DNA of 64,000 nucleotides from Myxococcales bacterium. Its GTDB lineage: Bacteria; Myxococcota_A; UBA9160; UBA4427. The position numbers and the translations under genes are program-made. Positions within the stretch are counted from its first letter, which is position 1, and every line of letters starts with the position of its first letter. Positions 40,416 through 49,401 of this stretch are shown here, piece after piece. The notes below the pieces were generated by a model. It did not search any database and was not told the DNA's origin. It saw only the letters and a list, made by a program, of their open reading frames with translations. Where the stretch lies: positions 17,841 through 81,840 of the forward strand of contig JAAZXM010000002.1 of the NCBI GenBank assembly GCA_014240165.1, given 5' to 3'.

Positions 40416-41624
40416 ATGAGTGAATGGCTGCACGATCTCTTTAGCGGTCGGCCGTGGTGGATGAACCTGGCGATGGTCTTCTGCGGTTTCATGGCCTTCG
40501 TCTATATGCCATGGGATATTTTTTGGAAGCCCGTGGAAGCCGATCAGGAGGTGTGGTTCGGCGTCATGTTCACGGGCTGGGCGGCCAAGTTGGCCGCCGT
40601 GCCCCATTGGTTCGTGTACGGTGCCCTCGCCTATGGGTTCAGGCGTCGCCGCTCTTGGATGCGCATCGCTGCGCCGCTCTACTCCGCCCAGGTGGCCATC
40701 GGGATGCTGCTCTGGCCGAATTTCCAATACGGATCGTGGACGGGCTTCTTGCTTGGCCTGATTTCAGGACTTCCCTTCGCATTTCTCACCCTGGCGTTTT
40801 GGAACGCCCGGGATCATTTCGTCCACAAGCGCGGTTCCCTGCGCGAGCGCTACGGCGATTGGGCCGTGATCACCGGCGCGTCGGCGGGCATCGGGCTCGA
40901 ATTTGCCCGGGCCCTGGCGCGCGACGGCATCCATTGCGTACTGGTGGCTCGGCGCCGGGAAAAGCTGAACGCCCTGGCAACGGAACTCAAGGAACAATTC
41001 CAGGTGGAGGTGCGCGTCGAGGCGGCGGATCTGGCCAGTCCCGACGGGCCCGACCAGGTCGCCGATGCGGTGGCGGATATCGACGTGGGAATCCTGGTGA
41101 ACAATGCCGGGGTGGGCTACGCGGGCCGCTTCGACAAGCAGGAGACCGGGCGATTGCGCGAGATGGTGAACCTGAATTGCGTGGCCCCGGTTGTCCTCAC
41201 CAGTCGCCTGCTGCCCGGCATGCGCGATCGCGGTCGCGGGGCCATGATCGTCTCGGGTTCGGTGGCCGGGCGCCAACCCCTTCCCCTCCACGGCATCTAC
41301 AGCGCCACCAAGGCCTTCGACCTTCACCTGGGTGAAGCGCTTTGGGCCGAGATGCGGGCCGACGGGGTCGATGTGCTGGTGCTCGAACCCGGCCCCACCC
41401 TGACGGAGTTTCAGCAGGCGGCGGGCGAGTTGCCCCATGAAGGGGCCTCGGCGAGTAGCGTGGTGAACGCGGCTCTGGATGCCCTGGGTCAGCAGCCTTC
41501 GGTGGTGGCGGGTTGGTGGAATTGGGTGCGGGCCAACTTGGCTTCGCGCTTTGGTTCTCGGCCTTTGGTGGCCTATGTGGCGCGGCATATCATGGAGCGT
41601 CAGACGCCGGAAGAGATGCGCTAG
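40416..41624 (+). CDS. membrane-anchored short-chain dehydrogenase
   Basis: 402 residues. The ATG has AGGAG 8-12 bases upstream. The first 140 residues hold four hydrophobic segments with conserved W/F/Y. From about 145 an SDR domain begins: T-G-A-S-A-G-I-G near 150, N-N-A-G near 230, S-G-S-V-A near 275 and Y-S-A-T-K as the Tyr/Lys pair near 290. The C-terminal end resembles SDRs acting on steroids or long-chain acyls (17-beta-HSD12/DHRS-like). Fusing SDR to a four-helix membrane part implies a lipophilic substrate. The substrate is unknown. Confidence 0.88.
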   Translation: MSEWLHDLFSGRPWWMNLAMVFCGFMAFVYMPWDIFWKPVEADQEVWFGVMFTGWAAKLAAVPHWFVYGALAYGFRRRRSWMRIAAPLYSAQVAIGMLLWPNFQYGSWTGFLLGLISGLPFAFLTLAFWNARDHFVHKRGSLRERYGDWAVITGASAGIGLEFARALARDGIHCVLVARRREKLNALATELKEQFQVEVRVEAADLASPDGPDQVADAVADIDVGILVNNAGVGYAGRFDKQETGRLREMVNLNCVAPVVLTSRLLPGMRDRGRGAMIVSGSVAGRQPLPLHGIYSATKAFDLHLGEALWAEMRADGVDVLVLEPGPTLTEFQQAAGELPHEGASASSVVNAALDALGQQPSVVAGWWNWVRANLASRFGSRPLVAYVARHIMERQTPEEMR

Positions 41625-41628
41625 GGCG

Positions 41629-41806
41629 CGGATCGGGGTCGGGGATCCGCTCAGTCGGAAGCCCACTCCTTCGGCGGATCCCCGACCCCGATCCGGGGCT
41701 CGGTCTACCGGAAACCCACCCTTCGGCGGATCCCTGACCCCGATCCGGGGCTCGGTCTACCGGAAACCCAGCCCTCGGCGGGGACCTGACCTCGCTCTGG
41801 GGTTGG
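41629..41806. repeat. 52-nt tandem repeat with a 22-nt inverted repeat
   Basis: Two nearly identical 52-nt units (41672-41723 and 41724-41775; three differences) are followed by a partial third and preceded by a degenerate copy. In addition 41629-41650 is the exact reverse complement of 41674-41695, giving a 22-bp stem with a 23-nt loop. It sits between the convergent SDR and MBL genes, so a transcription-ending or REP-like role is likely. No T-run is present. Confidence 0.85.
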
Positions 41807-42739
41807 TCAGGTGATCTGGTAGCGGCCTTCGTCTAGGGCGCGCAGTCGGCCTGCTTTGATGAGGCGGTCGATGTGTTGCTGCATGGAGCGCCTTTCTACT
41901 GCAGGCGCGAAGGGCACGTCATCTTTGGGGCGGTAGACGAAGCGGTGTTCGGCGACTTCCTCGATGTTGTGGGGCTCGGCGAGGAACTCGAGCAGGTTGC
42001 CTTCGCGGCGGGCGATGGCGGCTTCGAAGATGTCCAGGCGTTCGAGGAAGGCATCGCGCCCCTCGAGAACGCCGATGTGGTGGAAGGTGGCGTACCAGTC
42101 GGCTTCGATGTCGCGTACCCAGCGCAGGCTTTGCTCGAAATCTTCCAGGTCCGACCAGGCGTCGCCGTAATAGGGCCCGAAGCCTGTGAGTTCGATGTCT
42201 CCGAGGTAGAGCAGGCGTCGCTTGGTGCCGGCTTCGCTCCATTCGACCATCAGGCAGCAGTGGCCCCGGGTATGGCCCGGGGTGTGGTGCGCTCGTACGC
42301 GCACGCCGCCGAGATCGAAGACGGCGCCGTCGGCGTAGGCCTGGGCATCGGGTCGCGGGGCGTAGTGGAAGTTCTCGACCAGGGCGCGGCGAAACGGGAC
42401 GTCGATGGGCTCGCCGTATGCGTAGATGGCCATCATGTCGTCGAGGGAGTCGAGTCCGGGCCGGTCGAGTTCGTGGACATGGACCGGGATCTCGGGAAAG
42501 AGCGAGAGGCCCGCTGTGTGGTCTTCGTGGCAATGCGAGAGGAGGATCCGGTGGATCTCGGGCAGGGCCGCCGGGTCACGGCGCAGCCCCAGGGCGGGGT
42601 CGATGAGGAGGGTTTCCTGCTCGCCGGTGACCAATATGGAATTTCCGTCGGGGTAGGCGCCCTTGCGCTCGCCGAATAGAACCCGAACCGGGCCGCGCTC
42701 AAACTGGGGCTCGGCGTCTTCCGATGAACCGCGACTCAT
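41807..42739 (-). CDS. metallo-beta-lactamase-fold hydrolase
   Basis: 310 residues. The zinc motif H-x-H-x-D-H reads H-C-H-E-D-H near 70, with a later H-T-P-G-H-T-R-G-H and G-D-I-E as further ligands. The C-terminal 60 residues are a winged-helix-like extension (M-Q-Q-H-I-D-R-L-I-K-A-G). This set is that of MBL-fold hydrolases in the LACTB2/glyoxalase II-like group. The substrate is unknown. Divergent from the EVE gene, with 50 bp between. Confidence 0.88.
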   Translation of the reverse strand: MSRGSSEDAEPQFERGPVRVLFGERKGAYPDGNSILVTGEQETLLIDPALGLRRDPAALPEIHRILLSHCHEDHTAGLSLFPEIPVHVHELDRPGLDSLDDMMAIYAYGEPIDVPFRRALVENFHYAPRPDAQAYADGAVFDLGGVRVRAHHTPGHTRGHCCLMVEWSEAGTKRRLLYLGDIELTGFGPYYGDAWSDLEDFEQSLRWVRDIEADWYATFHHIGVLEGRDAFLERLDIFEAAIARREGNLLEFLAEPHNIEEVAEHRFVYRPKDDVPFAPAVERRSMQQHIDRLIKAGRLRALDEGRYQIT

Positions 42740-42789
42740 GCGATGCTTCCCTTTTCAAATATTTTTCCAGTTGGGCCCAGGAGGCAAAG

Positions 42790-43266
42790 ATGGCGCGTCA
42801 TTATTGGTTGATCAAATCCGAACCCTATAAATATGCCTGGGCGGAACTCGTGGAAGACGGTTCGACCTATTGGGACGGGGTTCGCAACTACGAGGCGCGC
42901 AACAACCTGCGGGCCATGAAATTGGGTGATCTCTGCCTCTACTATCACTCCAATAAGGGTAAGGAAGTCGTGGGCGTCGCGCGCGTCTGCAAGGAATCCT
43001 ATCCCGACCCCACCAGCGATGATCCCCAATGGTTGGTGGTCGATGTCGAGCCCGTGGTTGCCCTGGCGGAGCCCGTCGGTTTGGCGGATATCAAAGCCGA
43101 GCCCGCCCTGGCCGAGATGGCGCTGATCCGCCGCGGCCGGCTCTCGGTGGTGCCCGTGGAACGACTCGAATTCCAGCGCGTTCTCTCCATGGGGAAGACG
43201 AAGCTGCCCCGGGCCGGGGGTGCCGCCAAGAAGAAGGCGAGCAAGAAGGCCGGGGCGAAGCGATGA
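42790..43266 (+). CDS. EVE-domain protein
   Basis: 158 residues, with the perfect Shine-Dalgarno AGGAGG 6 bases upstream. The EVE fold fills residues 1-140: W-L-I-K-S-E-P at the start, then W-D-G-V-R-N-Y-E-A-R-N and Y-Y-H-S-N. EVE domains bind modified bases and occur in RNA or DNA modification and defence contexts. The last 20 residues are a Lys/Ala-rich tail (K-K-K-A-S-K-K-A-G-A-K), consistent with nucleic-acid binding. The stop overlaps the nitroreductase start (ATGA). Confidence 0.93.
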   Translation: MARHYWLIKSEPYKYAWAELVEDGSTYWDGVRNYEARNNLRAMKLGDLCLYYHSNKGKEVVGVARVCKESYPDPTSDDPQWLVVDVEPVVALAEPVGLADIKAEPALAEMALIRRGRLSVVPVERLEFQRVLSMGKTKLPRAGGAAKKKASKKAGAKR

Positions 43267-43928
43267 ACGCCGAGGAGATCGAAACACTGGGTGAGGACGT
43301 TCCCCTGCTCGAAGGTCTGCGCACCGCTCGGGCCATCCGCCGGCTGCGCCCGGATCCGGTGGCGCCTGGGCTGATCCGCAAAGTTTGTGAAGCGGGCACC
43401 TTCGCGCCCAGTGGCGGCAACCGTCAGCCCTGGATCTTCGTGGCGGTGATGGAAGCCGAGCGCCGGGCGTGGATCGCCGAGCGCTACCTGGCGCGCTTTC
43501 GCGAGTACATCGGCCCCGCGTTCGAGCAGGCCGAGGCCGATCCGGATTTTCCCGAAGCGAGGGTTCGCAATATGCGGGCGGCGCTGCACCTGGCCGAGCA
43601 CCTGCACGAAGCGCCGGTGCATCTCTTCGTGGCGGGTTGGACGCGTCGGGGCAGAACCCAGGACCAGGCCCTCTTTCCCGCGATCCAGAATATCCTGCTC
43701 GCCTGCCGTGCAGTGGGGCTCGGCGCTTCATTGACGACAATGCACCTGACCGATGGTCCCGAAATCGATGCCTACCTCGGCCTGCCTGAGACAACGCCGA
43801 GTTGCGCACTTCTCCCCATCGGCTGGCCAGTGGGCCGACACGGTCGCCCGCCCCGGGCGCCGGTGGACGAAAAGCTTTTCTTCGAGCGCGTACCGGAAGG
43901 CGTTATCGCCCCCCGTCGCAGCGGCTGA
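43263..43928 (+). CDS. nitroreductase-family FMN oxidoreductase
   Basis: 221 residues. R-x-A-I-R-R-L-R-P-D-P near 20 and the FMN-binding A-P-S-G-G-N-R-Q-P-W near 47-56 identify the fold; a later A-I-Q-N-I-L-L-A-C-R-A-V-G-L-G is the usual dimer/FMN helix. These enzymes reduce nitro groups, quinones or other electron acceptors with NAD(P)H. The physiological substrate is unclear. It overlaps the EVE gene by 4 bp, so the two are co-transcribed. Confidence 0.9.
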   Translation: MNAEEIETLGEDVPLLEGLRTARAIRRLRPDPVAPGLIRKVCEAGTFAPSGGNRQPWIFVAVMEAERRAWIAERYLARFREYIGPAFEQAEADPDFPEARVRNMRAALHLAEHLHEAPVHLFVAGWTRRGRTQDQALFPAIQNILLACRAVGLGASLTTMHLTDGPEIDAYLGLPETTPSCALLPIGWPVGRHGRPPRAPVDEKLFFERVPEGVIAPRRSG

Positions 43929-43947
43929 AGATCAGGCAGGCGCGCGC

Positions 43948-44427
43948 CTATCCGCGCTGGTATTCCGAGGCCAGGGCGTCGGCGTACTCGTTCCAGAGTG
44001 ATCCGTCGTGGGCCTTGATCCAGGTAAGTTCCACTCCGGGGCGTGCCTGGGCAAGGGCCCAGAGTTCCTGCACGAGATCGAGGTTCTTGATGGGGCCGGT
44101 CTTGCGCTTCCAGCCGCGCCGCTCCCAGCCCGCCGCCCACTCGTTGATGGTTTTCACGCAGAGTTGGCTATCGGAGTAGACGCGGATCCGCGTATCCTCG
44201 TCGAGGAGACGGAGCGCTTCAATGAGCGCCTGGAGTTCCATGCGGTTGTTCGTGGTATCGGGCGCGCGCCCGTTGCGCTCGGCGCGGATCTCACCGCTCT
44301 CGACCCAAACCAACCCCCAGCCGCCGGGGCCGGGGTTCGGATCGCAAGAGCCATCGGTAAAAATACCGGTGTCGGGGCCCGCGCTGTAGCGGGCGAGTAC
44401 TTCCTCCGGGGTCAGGAGATCGGGCAA
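43948..44427 (-). CDS. rnhA: ribonuclease HI
   Basis: 159 residues, standard length. All four catalytic acids are visible: Asp in F-T-D-G-S-C-D-P-N-P-G-P-G-G, Glu in N-N-R-M-E-L-Q-A, Asp in Y-S-D-S-Q, and the last Asp in N-E-Y-A-D-A-L-A. The His of the flexible loop (K-A-H-D-G) is also there. It degrades the RNA of RNA/DNA hybrids. The region between Y-S-D-S-Q and the C-terminal Asp includes the basic protrusion (W-E-R-R-G-W-K-R-K). Convergent with the nitroreductase gene. Confidence 0.96.
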   Translation of the reverse strand: MPDLLTPEEVLARYSAGPDTGIFTDGSCDPNPGPGGWGLVWVESGEIRAERNGRAPDTTNNRMELQALIEALRLLDEDTRIRVYSDSQLCVKTINEWAAGWERRGWKRKTGPIKNLDLVQELWALAQARPGVELTWIKAHDGSLWNEYADALASEYQRG

Positions 44428-44531
44428 TGCATCCTTCTTTCTATCTATCTCTATCTACTCTGTAGGCAGGTTGGGTTTGAGATGAAGTAGGCGGGATTCG
44501 GGAAGGTTGCGCGCCGAGCTGGAGCGACAGG

Positions 44532-45626
44532 CTACACACCGACCCGGAAATGCATGACGTCACCATCGGATACGGCGTATTCCTTGCCCTCCACCTGCAT
44601 CAGCCCCTGGCTCTTGGCATTGGTCTCGCCCCCGACCTCGATATAGGTCGCGAAGGGAATGACCTCGGCGCGGATGAAATTGTGCTCGAAATCGCTATGG
44701 ATCTCGCCGGCGGCTTCCGGGGCCAGGGCGCCGCCGCGTACCGTCCAGGCCCGAACTTCCTTTTCCCCCGCAGTGAAGAAGGTGATGAGGTTCAGCAGCG
44801 CATAGGCTGCGCGAATCAGCCGGTGGAGCCCGGGCTCCTCGACACCGAGATCGTGGAGAAATTCGGCCTTGTCCTCATCTTCGAGTTCGGCGAGTTCCGC
44901 TTCGGCCTGGCCGCAGATGCGGACCACGCCGGCTCCGACCTTGTCGGCGTGCTCGGCGAGGGCGCTGCTGTAGGCGTTGCCCTCGGCCAGGGCTCCATCG
45001 TCGACGTTGGCGACGTAGAGAACCGGCTTGGCGCTCAGCAGATGGCAGTCGCGGTACGCCGTCTCCACCACATCGGGCACCTCGAAATGCCGGGCAGCCT
45101 TTCCCCCGGATACATGTTCGAGAAGCGCCGAAAAGAATTCGGCCTCGGCCTTGGCCACCTTGTCGCCGCTCTTGGCCCCGCGCTCGGCTCGGTCGAGGCG
45201 CTTTTCGAGGGTCTCGATATCGGCCAGGCCGAGTTCGAGTTCGATGGTCTCGACGTCGCGCAGCGGATCCGGCGCGCCGTCGACATGAACGACGTTGTCG
45301 TCGTCGAAGCAGCGCACGACATGAACGATTGCCTTGGTTTCGCGAATATTCGCGAGAAAGCGGTTGCCCAGCCCCTCGCCCTGGCTGGCCCCCTTGACCA
45401 GGCCCGCGATATCGACGAATTCCACCGTGGTGGGGATCACCTGGGCAGAGTGCACGATGGCGTCGAGTCGCCCGAGTCGCTCGTCGGGAACAGTCACCAC
45501 GCCGGTATTCGGCTCGATGGTGCAGAAGGGGTAGTTCTCAGCCTGGATCCCCGCCGCTGTCAGGGCGTTGAAGATGGTGCTTTTGCCGACATTCGGGAGG
45601 CCGACGATTCCGCAGGTGAGTGCCAT
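44532..45626 (-). CDS. ychF: YchF/Obg-family P-loop ATPase
   Basis: 364 residues. The P-loop G-L-P-N-V-G-K-S-T is at 8-16, followed by F-V-D-I-A-G-L-V-K-G-A. The usual N-K-x-D of GTPases reads N-V-D-D (Y-V-A-N-V-D-D), as in YchF proteins that prefer ATP. The C-terminal TGS domain ends A-V-S-D-G-D-V-M-H-F-R-V-G. YchF binds ribosomes and the translation and redox-stress machinery. It is followed on the minus strand by rnhA after a 104-bp gap; tgt is upstream. Confidence 0.97.
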   Translation of the reverse strand: MALTCGIVGLPNVGKSTIFNALTAAGIQAENYPFCTIEPNTGVVTVPDERLGRLDAIVHSAQVIPTTVEFVDIAGLVKGASQGEGLGNRFLANIRETKAIVHVVRCFDDDNVVHVDGAPDPLRDVETIELELGLADIETLEKRLDRAERGAKSGDKVAKAEAEFFSALLEHVSGGKAARHFEVPDVVETAYRDCHLLSAKPVLYVANVDDGALAEGNAYSSALAEHADKVGAGVVRICGQAEAELAELEDEDKAEFLHDLGVEEPGLHRLIRAAYALLNLITFFTAGEKEVRAWTVRGGALAPEAAGEIHSDFEHNFIRAEVIPFATYIEVGGETNAKSQGLMQVEGKEYAVSDGDVMHFRVGV

Positions 45627-45737
45627 AGGCGGGGAAGGATCCCCATTTTCGCCCGGGCTGCTACCCCCTATGGGGCGGATTTCTTCGGGATGAGGCCCCG
45701 GGGAGCGGAGCGCCAGGGGATTCGGCGGCTCGGGCCC

Positions 45738-46850
45738 CTACGCGTTCGAGTAGTCGCCCATGAACGCGGCGGCGAAATCCGCGTAGCGATCTTCGAGGAT
45801 CGCGTGCCGGGCCTTTTCCATCAGCGATTGGTAGAAGTGCACGTTGTGGATCGCGCAGAGGGTCGCCGAGAGCACCTCGTTGGCGGCGAAGAGGTGGTGG
45901 AGATACGCCCGACTGAAAGCGCCATCCTTGCACGCATAACACTCACACGAAATATCGATGGGGTAGGCATCCCGGCGATAGCGCCGCTGGGTGAGGCGGA
46001 TGCGACCCCGGGCGGTAAACACCGTGGCGCTCCGGGCATAGCGGGTGGGGATCACGCAGTCGAAGAGATCCACCCCGTAGCCCACGCAGGCAATCAGGTC
46101 TTCGGGGAGGCCGACCCCCATCAAGTAGCGGGGCTTGTCCGCGGGCAGCAACGGGGCTGTGGTCTCGGTCACCTGGCAAAGCAGTTCATGGCCCTCGCCG
46201 ACACTGACGCCGCCAATGGCGTAGCCCGGGCAGTCCAATGCCGTGAGGCCTTCGGCACATTGCTGCCTGAGTTCGGGGTAGACGCTCCCCTGCACGATGG
46301 CGAAGAGCGCCTGATCGTCCGGGCGCGCATGGGCCTTCATGCACCGCTCCATCCATGCGAGGGTTCGGCGCACGCCGGTGGCCGCCAATTTGCGCGGCGC
46401 TGGGTACGGCGTGCATTCATCGAAGGCCATGATGATATCCGCCCCCAGGCGGTTTTGAATTTCGATGGAGCGCTCGGGGGAGAGATCCATTCCCTCGCCT
46501 GTCTTCTCGTTCTTGAAGCGCACCCCTTCGTCCCGAATTTCGACCCCGGGCAGCGAAAAGACCTGGAAGCCCCCGCTATCGGTCAGGATCGGACCGGGCC
46601 ATTGCATGAAGGCGTGGAGCCCGCCGAGCTTTTCCACCAACCCCTCGCCGGGTTGTTGGGCCAGGTGGTAGGTATTGGCCAGCACCACCTGGGCCCCGGT
46701 GCCGGCCACCTGGGCGGGTGTCATCGCCTTGAGGGCGCCGTGGGTGCCCACGGGCATGAAACACGGGGTCTCGACCGGGCCGTGGGGGGTGGTGAAGGTG
46801 GCGGCCCGGGCTTCGCCCGAGACCGCTTCGAGTGTGAAGGGGAACGACAC
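45738..46850 (-). CDS. tgt: tRNA-guanine transglycosylase
   Basis: 370 residues, full length for bacterial Tgt. The catalytic Asp is in L-T-D-S-G-G-F-Q-V-F near 92-100, with further P-T-R-Y-A-R. The zinc site C-E-C-Y-A-C ... H-H near 305-330 is complete. Tgt exchanges guanine 34 for preQ1 in tRNAs for Asp, Asn, His and Tyr, on the way to queuosine. The C-terminal zinc ligands lie in the order Cys, Cys, Cys, His. The gene is divergent from pyrF. Confidence 0.97.
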   Translation of the reverse strand: MSFPFTLEAVSGEARAATFTTPHGPVETPCFMPVGTHGALKAMTPAQVAGTGAQVVLANTYHLAQQPGEGLVEKLGGLHAFMQWPGPILTDSGGFQVFSLPGVEIRDEGVRFKNEKTGEGMDLSPERSIEIQNRLGADIIMAFDECTPYPAPRKLAATGVRRTLAWMERCMKAHARPDDQALFAIVQGSVYPELRQQCAEGLTALDCPGYAIGGVSVGEGHELLCQVTETTAPLLPADKPRYLMGVGLPEDLIACVGYGVDLFDCVIPTRYARSATVFTARGRIRLTQRRYRRDAYPIDISCECYACKDGAFSRAYLHHLFAANEVLSATLCAIHNVHFYQSLMEKARHAILEDRYADFAAAFMGDYSNA

Positions 46851-46942
46851 GCGCCAAGGCTAGCTGCGATTCGTGCCCTCTGCGTTGGATTGCGACCGGC
46901 GGATCTGCGATTCTCCCGCCCGGCAGGAAGGAGAGCCAGGGC

Positions 46943-47854
46943 TTGCATTTCGGCGACGACCTGATGGCGCGCACCCGGGAGATCGGACATCCCCTATGCG
47001 CAGGTATTGATCCCCACCTGGACCGCGTGCCCGAATTATTTCGCCAGGGCAGCATGGCCCCCGCGGATCCGTCGACGCCCCTGGCCGTCGAGGCTCTGGC
47101 CCTGGCCTTCCTCGATCGACTGGTGGGGAAAGTGGCGGCAGTGAAGCCGCAGATCGCTTTCTTCGAGCAGATGGGGTCGGCGGGCATGGCGGCGCTCGAG
47201 CGCGTCATGGCGGCGGCCCGGGAGCGGGAACTCCTGATTGTTCTCGATGCCAAGCGGGGCGATATCGGCTCCACGGCCGAGGGCTACGCACGCGCCTACC
47301 TCGAACCCGGGGCGGCCGCCGAGGCCGATGCCCTTACGCTGAACCCCTATATGGGGCTCGATACCCTGGCCCCCTTTGCCGAGCGCGCCGCTGCCTACGG
47401 GCGGGGACTCTTCGTTCTTGCCAAGACGAGCAACCCCGGCTCGGGTGACCTGCAGGATCGCGTATTGGAAAAAGAGGGTCCGGTCTACGAGGTGCTGGCC
47501 GGCAGCCTCGTCCCCATGGCGGATGAACTCCAGGGGCCGGCTACGGGCTGGTCATCCCTGGGCATCGTGGCGGGGGCGACCTATCCCGAACAGGCCGAGC
47601 GGCTTCGCGCTCTGCTGCCCAACGCCCTCTTTCTGGTGCCGGGCTACGGGGCCCAGGGGGCCAGCGCGGCCGACGCCGTGCGCAGTTTCGTGCCCGGTCC
47701 CGGCGGCTTGGAGGGAGGCCTGGTGAACTCGTCCCGCGGGCTGCTCTTTCCGGCAGCGGGCCAGGAAGCGGCCGACGCCGGGGGCTGGGAACAAGCCGTG
47801 GACGAAGCGGTGGCGAGGGCGGCGGACGAATTGCAAGCGGCGGTGGCCCGCTGA
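46943..47854 (+). CDS. pyrF: orotidine 5'-phosphate decarboxylase (group 2)
   Basis: 303 residues. The TTG start is supported by AAGGAG about 9 bases upstream. The active-site lysines are in V-K-P-Q-I-A-F-F-E and the D-A-K-R-G-D-I-G-S-T motif near 105, and the long form, with T-L-N-P-Y-M-G, is group 2 PyrF. It forms UMP from OMP. pyrE, the enzyme before it in the pathway, is only 1.5 kb away, separated by an acyl-CoA dehydrogenase gene. Divergent from tgt. Confidence 0.95.
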   Translation: MHFGDDLMARTREIGHPLCAGIDPHLDRVPELFRQGSMAPADPSTPLAVEALALAFLDRLVGKVAAVKPQIAFFEQMGSAGMAALERVMAAARERELLIVLDAKRGDIGSTAEGYARAYLEPGAAAEADALTLNPYMGLDTLAPFAERAAAYGRGLFVLAKTSNPGSGDLQDRVLEKEGPVYEVLAGSLVPMADELQGPATGWSSLGIVAGATYPEQAERLRALLPNALFLVPGYGAQGASAADAVRSFVPGPGGLEGGLVNSSRGLLFPAAGQEAADAGGWEQAVDEAVARAADELQAAVAR

Positions 47855-47885
47855 ACCCCAGAGCGGGCTGCGCGGGCCGGGTGGC

Positions 47886-48008
47886 CTAGCGATAGGTCGA
47901 GCGGGCGCCGCCCGTGACGCGCCGCCGGGCGCGCCGGTGCTTCTGCTTCAGCTTGGCGCGGTGGCGTGACGACTTGCCGCGGTTGCGTTTCTGGCTGCCC
48001 TTCTTCAT
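47886..48008 (-). CDS. small highly basic protein
   Basis: 40 residues: M-K-K-G-S-Q-K-R-N-R-G-K-S-S-R-H-R-A-K, then many more Lys/Arg, ending G-G-A-R-S-T-Y-R. About half the residues are Lys, Arg or His. It looks like a nucleic-acid or ribosome-binding micro-protein; proteins of this style are found in several deltaproteobacterial genomes, but no function was recognised. The longer frame continuing upstream is antisense to the acyl-CoA dehydrogenase gene and is taken as spurious. Confidence 0.6.
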   Translation of the reverse strand: MKKGSQKRNRGKSSRHRAKLKQKHRRARRRVTGGARSTYR

Positions 48009-48176
48009 GACCTGCCTGCTTTCCTTTACTCCCCGCGGCTTGGAGCGCCGCTCGGGAGGCCGGAGGTTACGGAAGTAGGACTGCTCTGTCGATCCCCCGC
48101 AGCCTGCGGCCAGCAGGCTATCTTCTGCCGGCTCCCGTGGCCTTCGGCCCCCGGGAAACCCCTCCCTGGAGACCCC

Positions 48177-49358
48177 ATGAGTGATGCCCTGGAACGGATG
48201 GCGGATTTCGACCTCAGCGACGAGCAGCGCGAGGTCCGCCGCTCGGTGCGCGCGTTCGCCGAGAAGGAAATTCTCCCCCATGTCGAGAAATACGAGAGCG
48301 AGGAGCGCTACCCGGTGGAACTCATCGCCAAGCTGCCGGAGATGGGCCTGCTCGGCCCCATGATCCCCGAGCAATATGGGGGCTCTTTCAGCGATGTGCT
48401 CACCTACGGGATTATTTGCGAGGAAATCGCCCGGGTGGATTGGGTGGTGGCGTCGGTGATCTCCGTGGCCAACTCCCTGTGCGCGGGCTCCTTGCTGAGC
48501 GTTGGCAACGAGGCGCAAAAGGAGGCCTTCCTGCCGGGGATCGCCAAGGGCGAGATCCTTTGTTCGGCGTGTCTCACCGAGCCCGGGGGCGGCACGGACC
48601 TCGGCAATATGCAGACCACCGCGACGAAGACCGACGGTGGCTGGTTGATCAACGGCACCAAGGTATTCATCTCCCATGCGGCCCATGCGGGCCTCTTCTT
48701 TTTGGTGGCCAGCGTTGATCGGGAGAAGAAGCATAAAGGCGTGACGGCTTTCGTCTTCGACCCGCGCCAGGTGGAGAGCGGCCTTTCCATCAGCGATTTC
48801 CCCATGCGGACACTCAAGCGCGACAAACTCTCGGAGGTCCACTTCGAGAATGCGTTGATTCCCGATGAGGCGCTGCTTGGCAAACCCGGTGGCGGCTTTC
48901 CGATCCTGGGCGGCGCCCTGGATACCGGGCGCTTTTCGGTGGCGGCACGTTGCGTGGGACAGGCCCAGCGCTGTCTCGATCTGGCCCTTCCCTACGCGAT
49001 GGAGCGCGAGGCCTTCGGCGAAAAAATCGGCGGCTTTCAAATGATCCAGCAGAAGGTGTCGGATATGGTCTGCCGCACCGAGCAGGCGCGCTTGCTTGTC
49101 TACCGACTCGGCCGCATGAAGGACGCGGGCGTGCAGCGCGCCAGCATGGAGAGCAGCATGGCCAAACTCTGCGCCAGCCAGGCCGCGGTACAGAACGCCC
49201 TGGACGGCATGCAGATCTTTGGCGGCTACTCGTGCACCCAGGAATACGAGATCGGCCGGCTTTTACTCGAGGCGAAATCTCTCGAGTTTGGCGAGGGGAC
49301 GAGTGAACTCCACAACCGCCTGATCGCCGAGTTTGCCCTGGGCATTCGCAAGCAATAG
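48177..49358 (+). CDS. acyl-CoA dehydrogenase
   Basis: 393 residues. The fold shows in L-S-D-E-Q-R-E-V-R, the FAD/substrate segment A-C-L-T-E-P-G-G-G-T-D near 140, then F-I-S-H-A-A near 165, and the C-terminal F-G-G-Y-S-C-T-Q-E-Y. The catalytic Glu region reads F-G-E-G-T-S-E-L-H near 373, as in short/medium-chain enzymes with Glu in E-G-T. It would oxidise an acyl-CoA to 2-enoyl-CoA using FAD and ETF. The chain length is unclear. It lies between pyrF and pyrE, with pyrE starting 43 bp after it. Confidence 0.95.
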   Translation: MSDALERMADFDLSDEQREVRRSVRAFAEKEILPHVEKYESEERYPVELIAKLPEMGLLGPMIPEQYGGSFSDVLTYGIICEEIARVDWVVASVISVANSLCAGSLLSVGNEAQKEAFLPGIAKGEILCSACLTEPGGGTDLGNMQTTATKTDGGWLINGTKVFISHAAHAGLFFLVASVDREKKHKGVTAFVFDPRQVESGLSISDFPMRTLKRDKLSEVHFENALIPDEALLGKPGGGFPILGGALDTGRFSVAARCVGQAQRCLDLALPYAMEREAFGEKIGGFQMIQQKVSDMVCRTEQARLLVYRLGRMKDAGVQRASMESSMAKLCASQAAVQNALDGMQIFGGYSCTQEYEIGRLLLEAKSLEFGEGTSELHNRLIAEFALGIRKQ

Positions 49359-49401
49359 ACAAGCCTCAACCCGGGCCCGTGCGCCCGCTGGAGACGAAGC
49401 C

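Noticed and set aside
44428..44531. A CTATCTATCTCTATCTAC short run before rnhA
   Set aside because: A short low-complexity stretch, too small to mean more than slippage.
47886..49040. A 384-residue minus-strand open frame over the acyl-CoA dehydrogenase
   Set aside because: Only its last 40 residues have a real-looking composition and own start; the rest is antisense to a clear gene.
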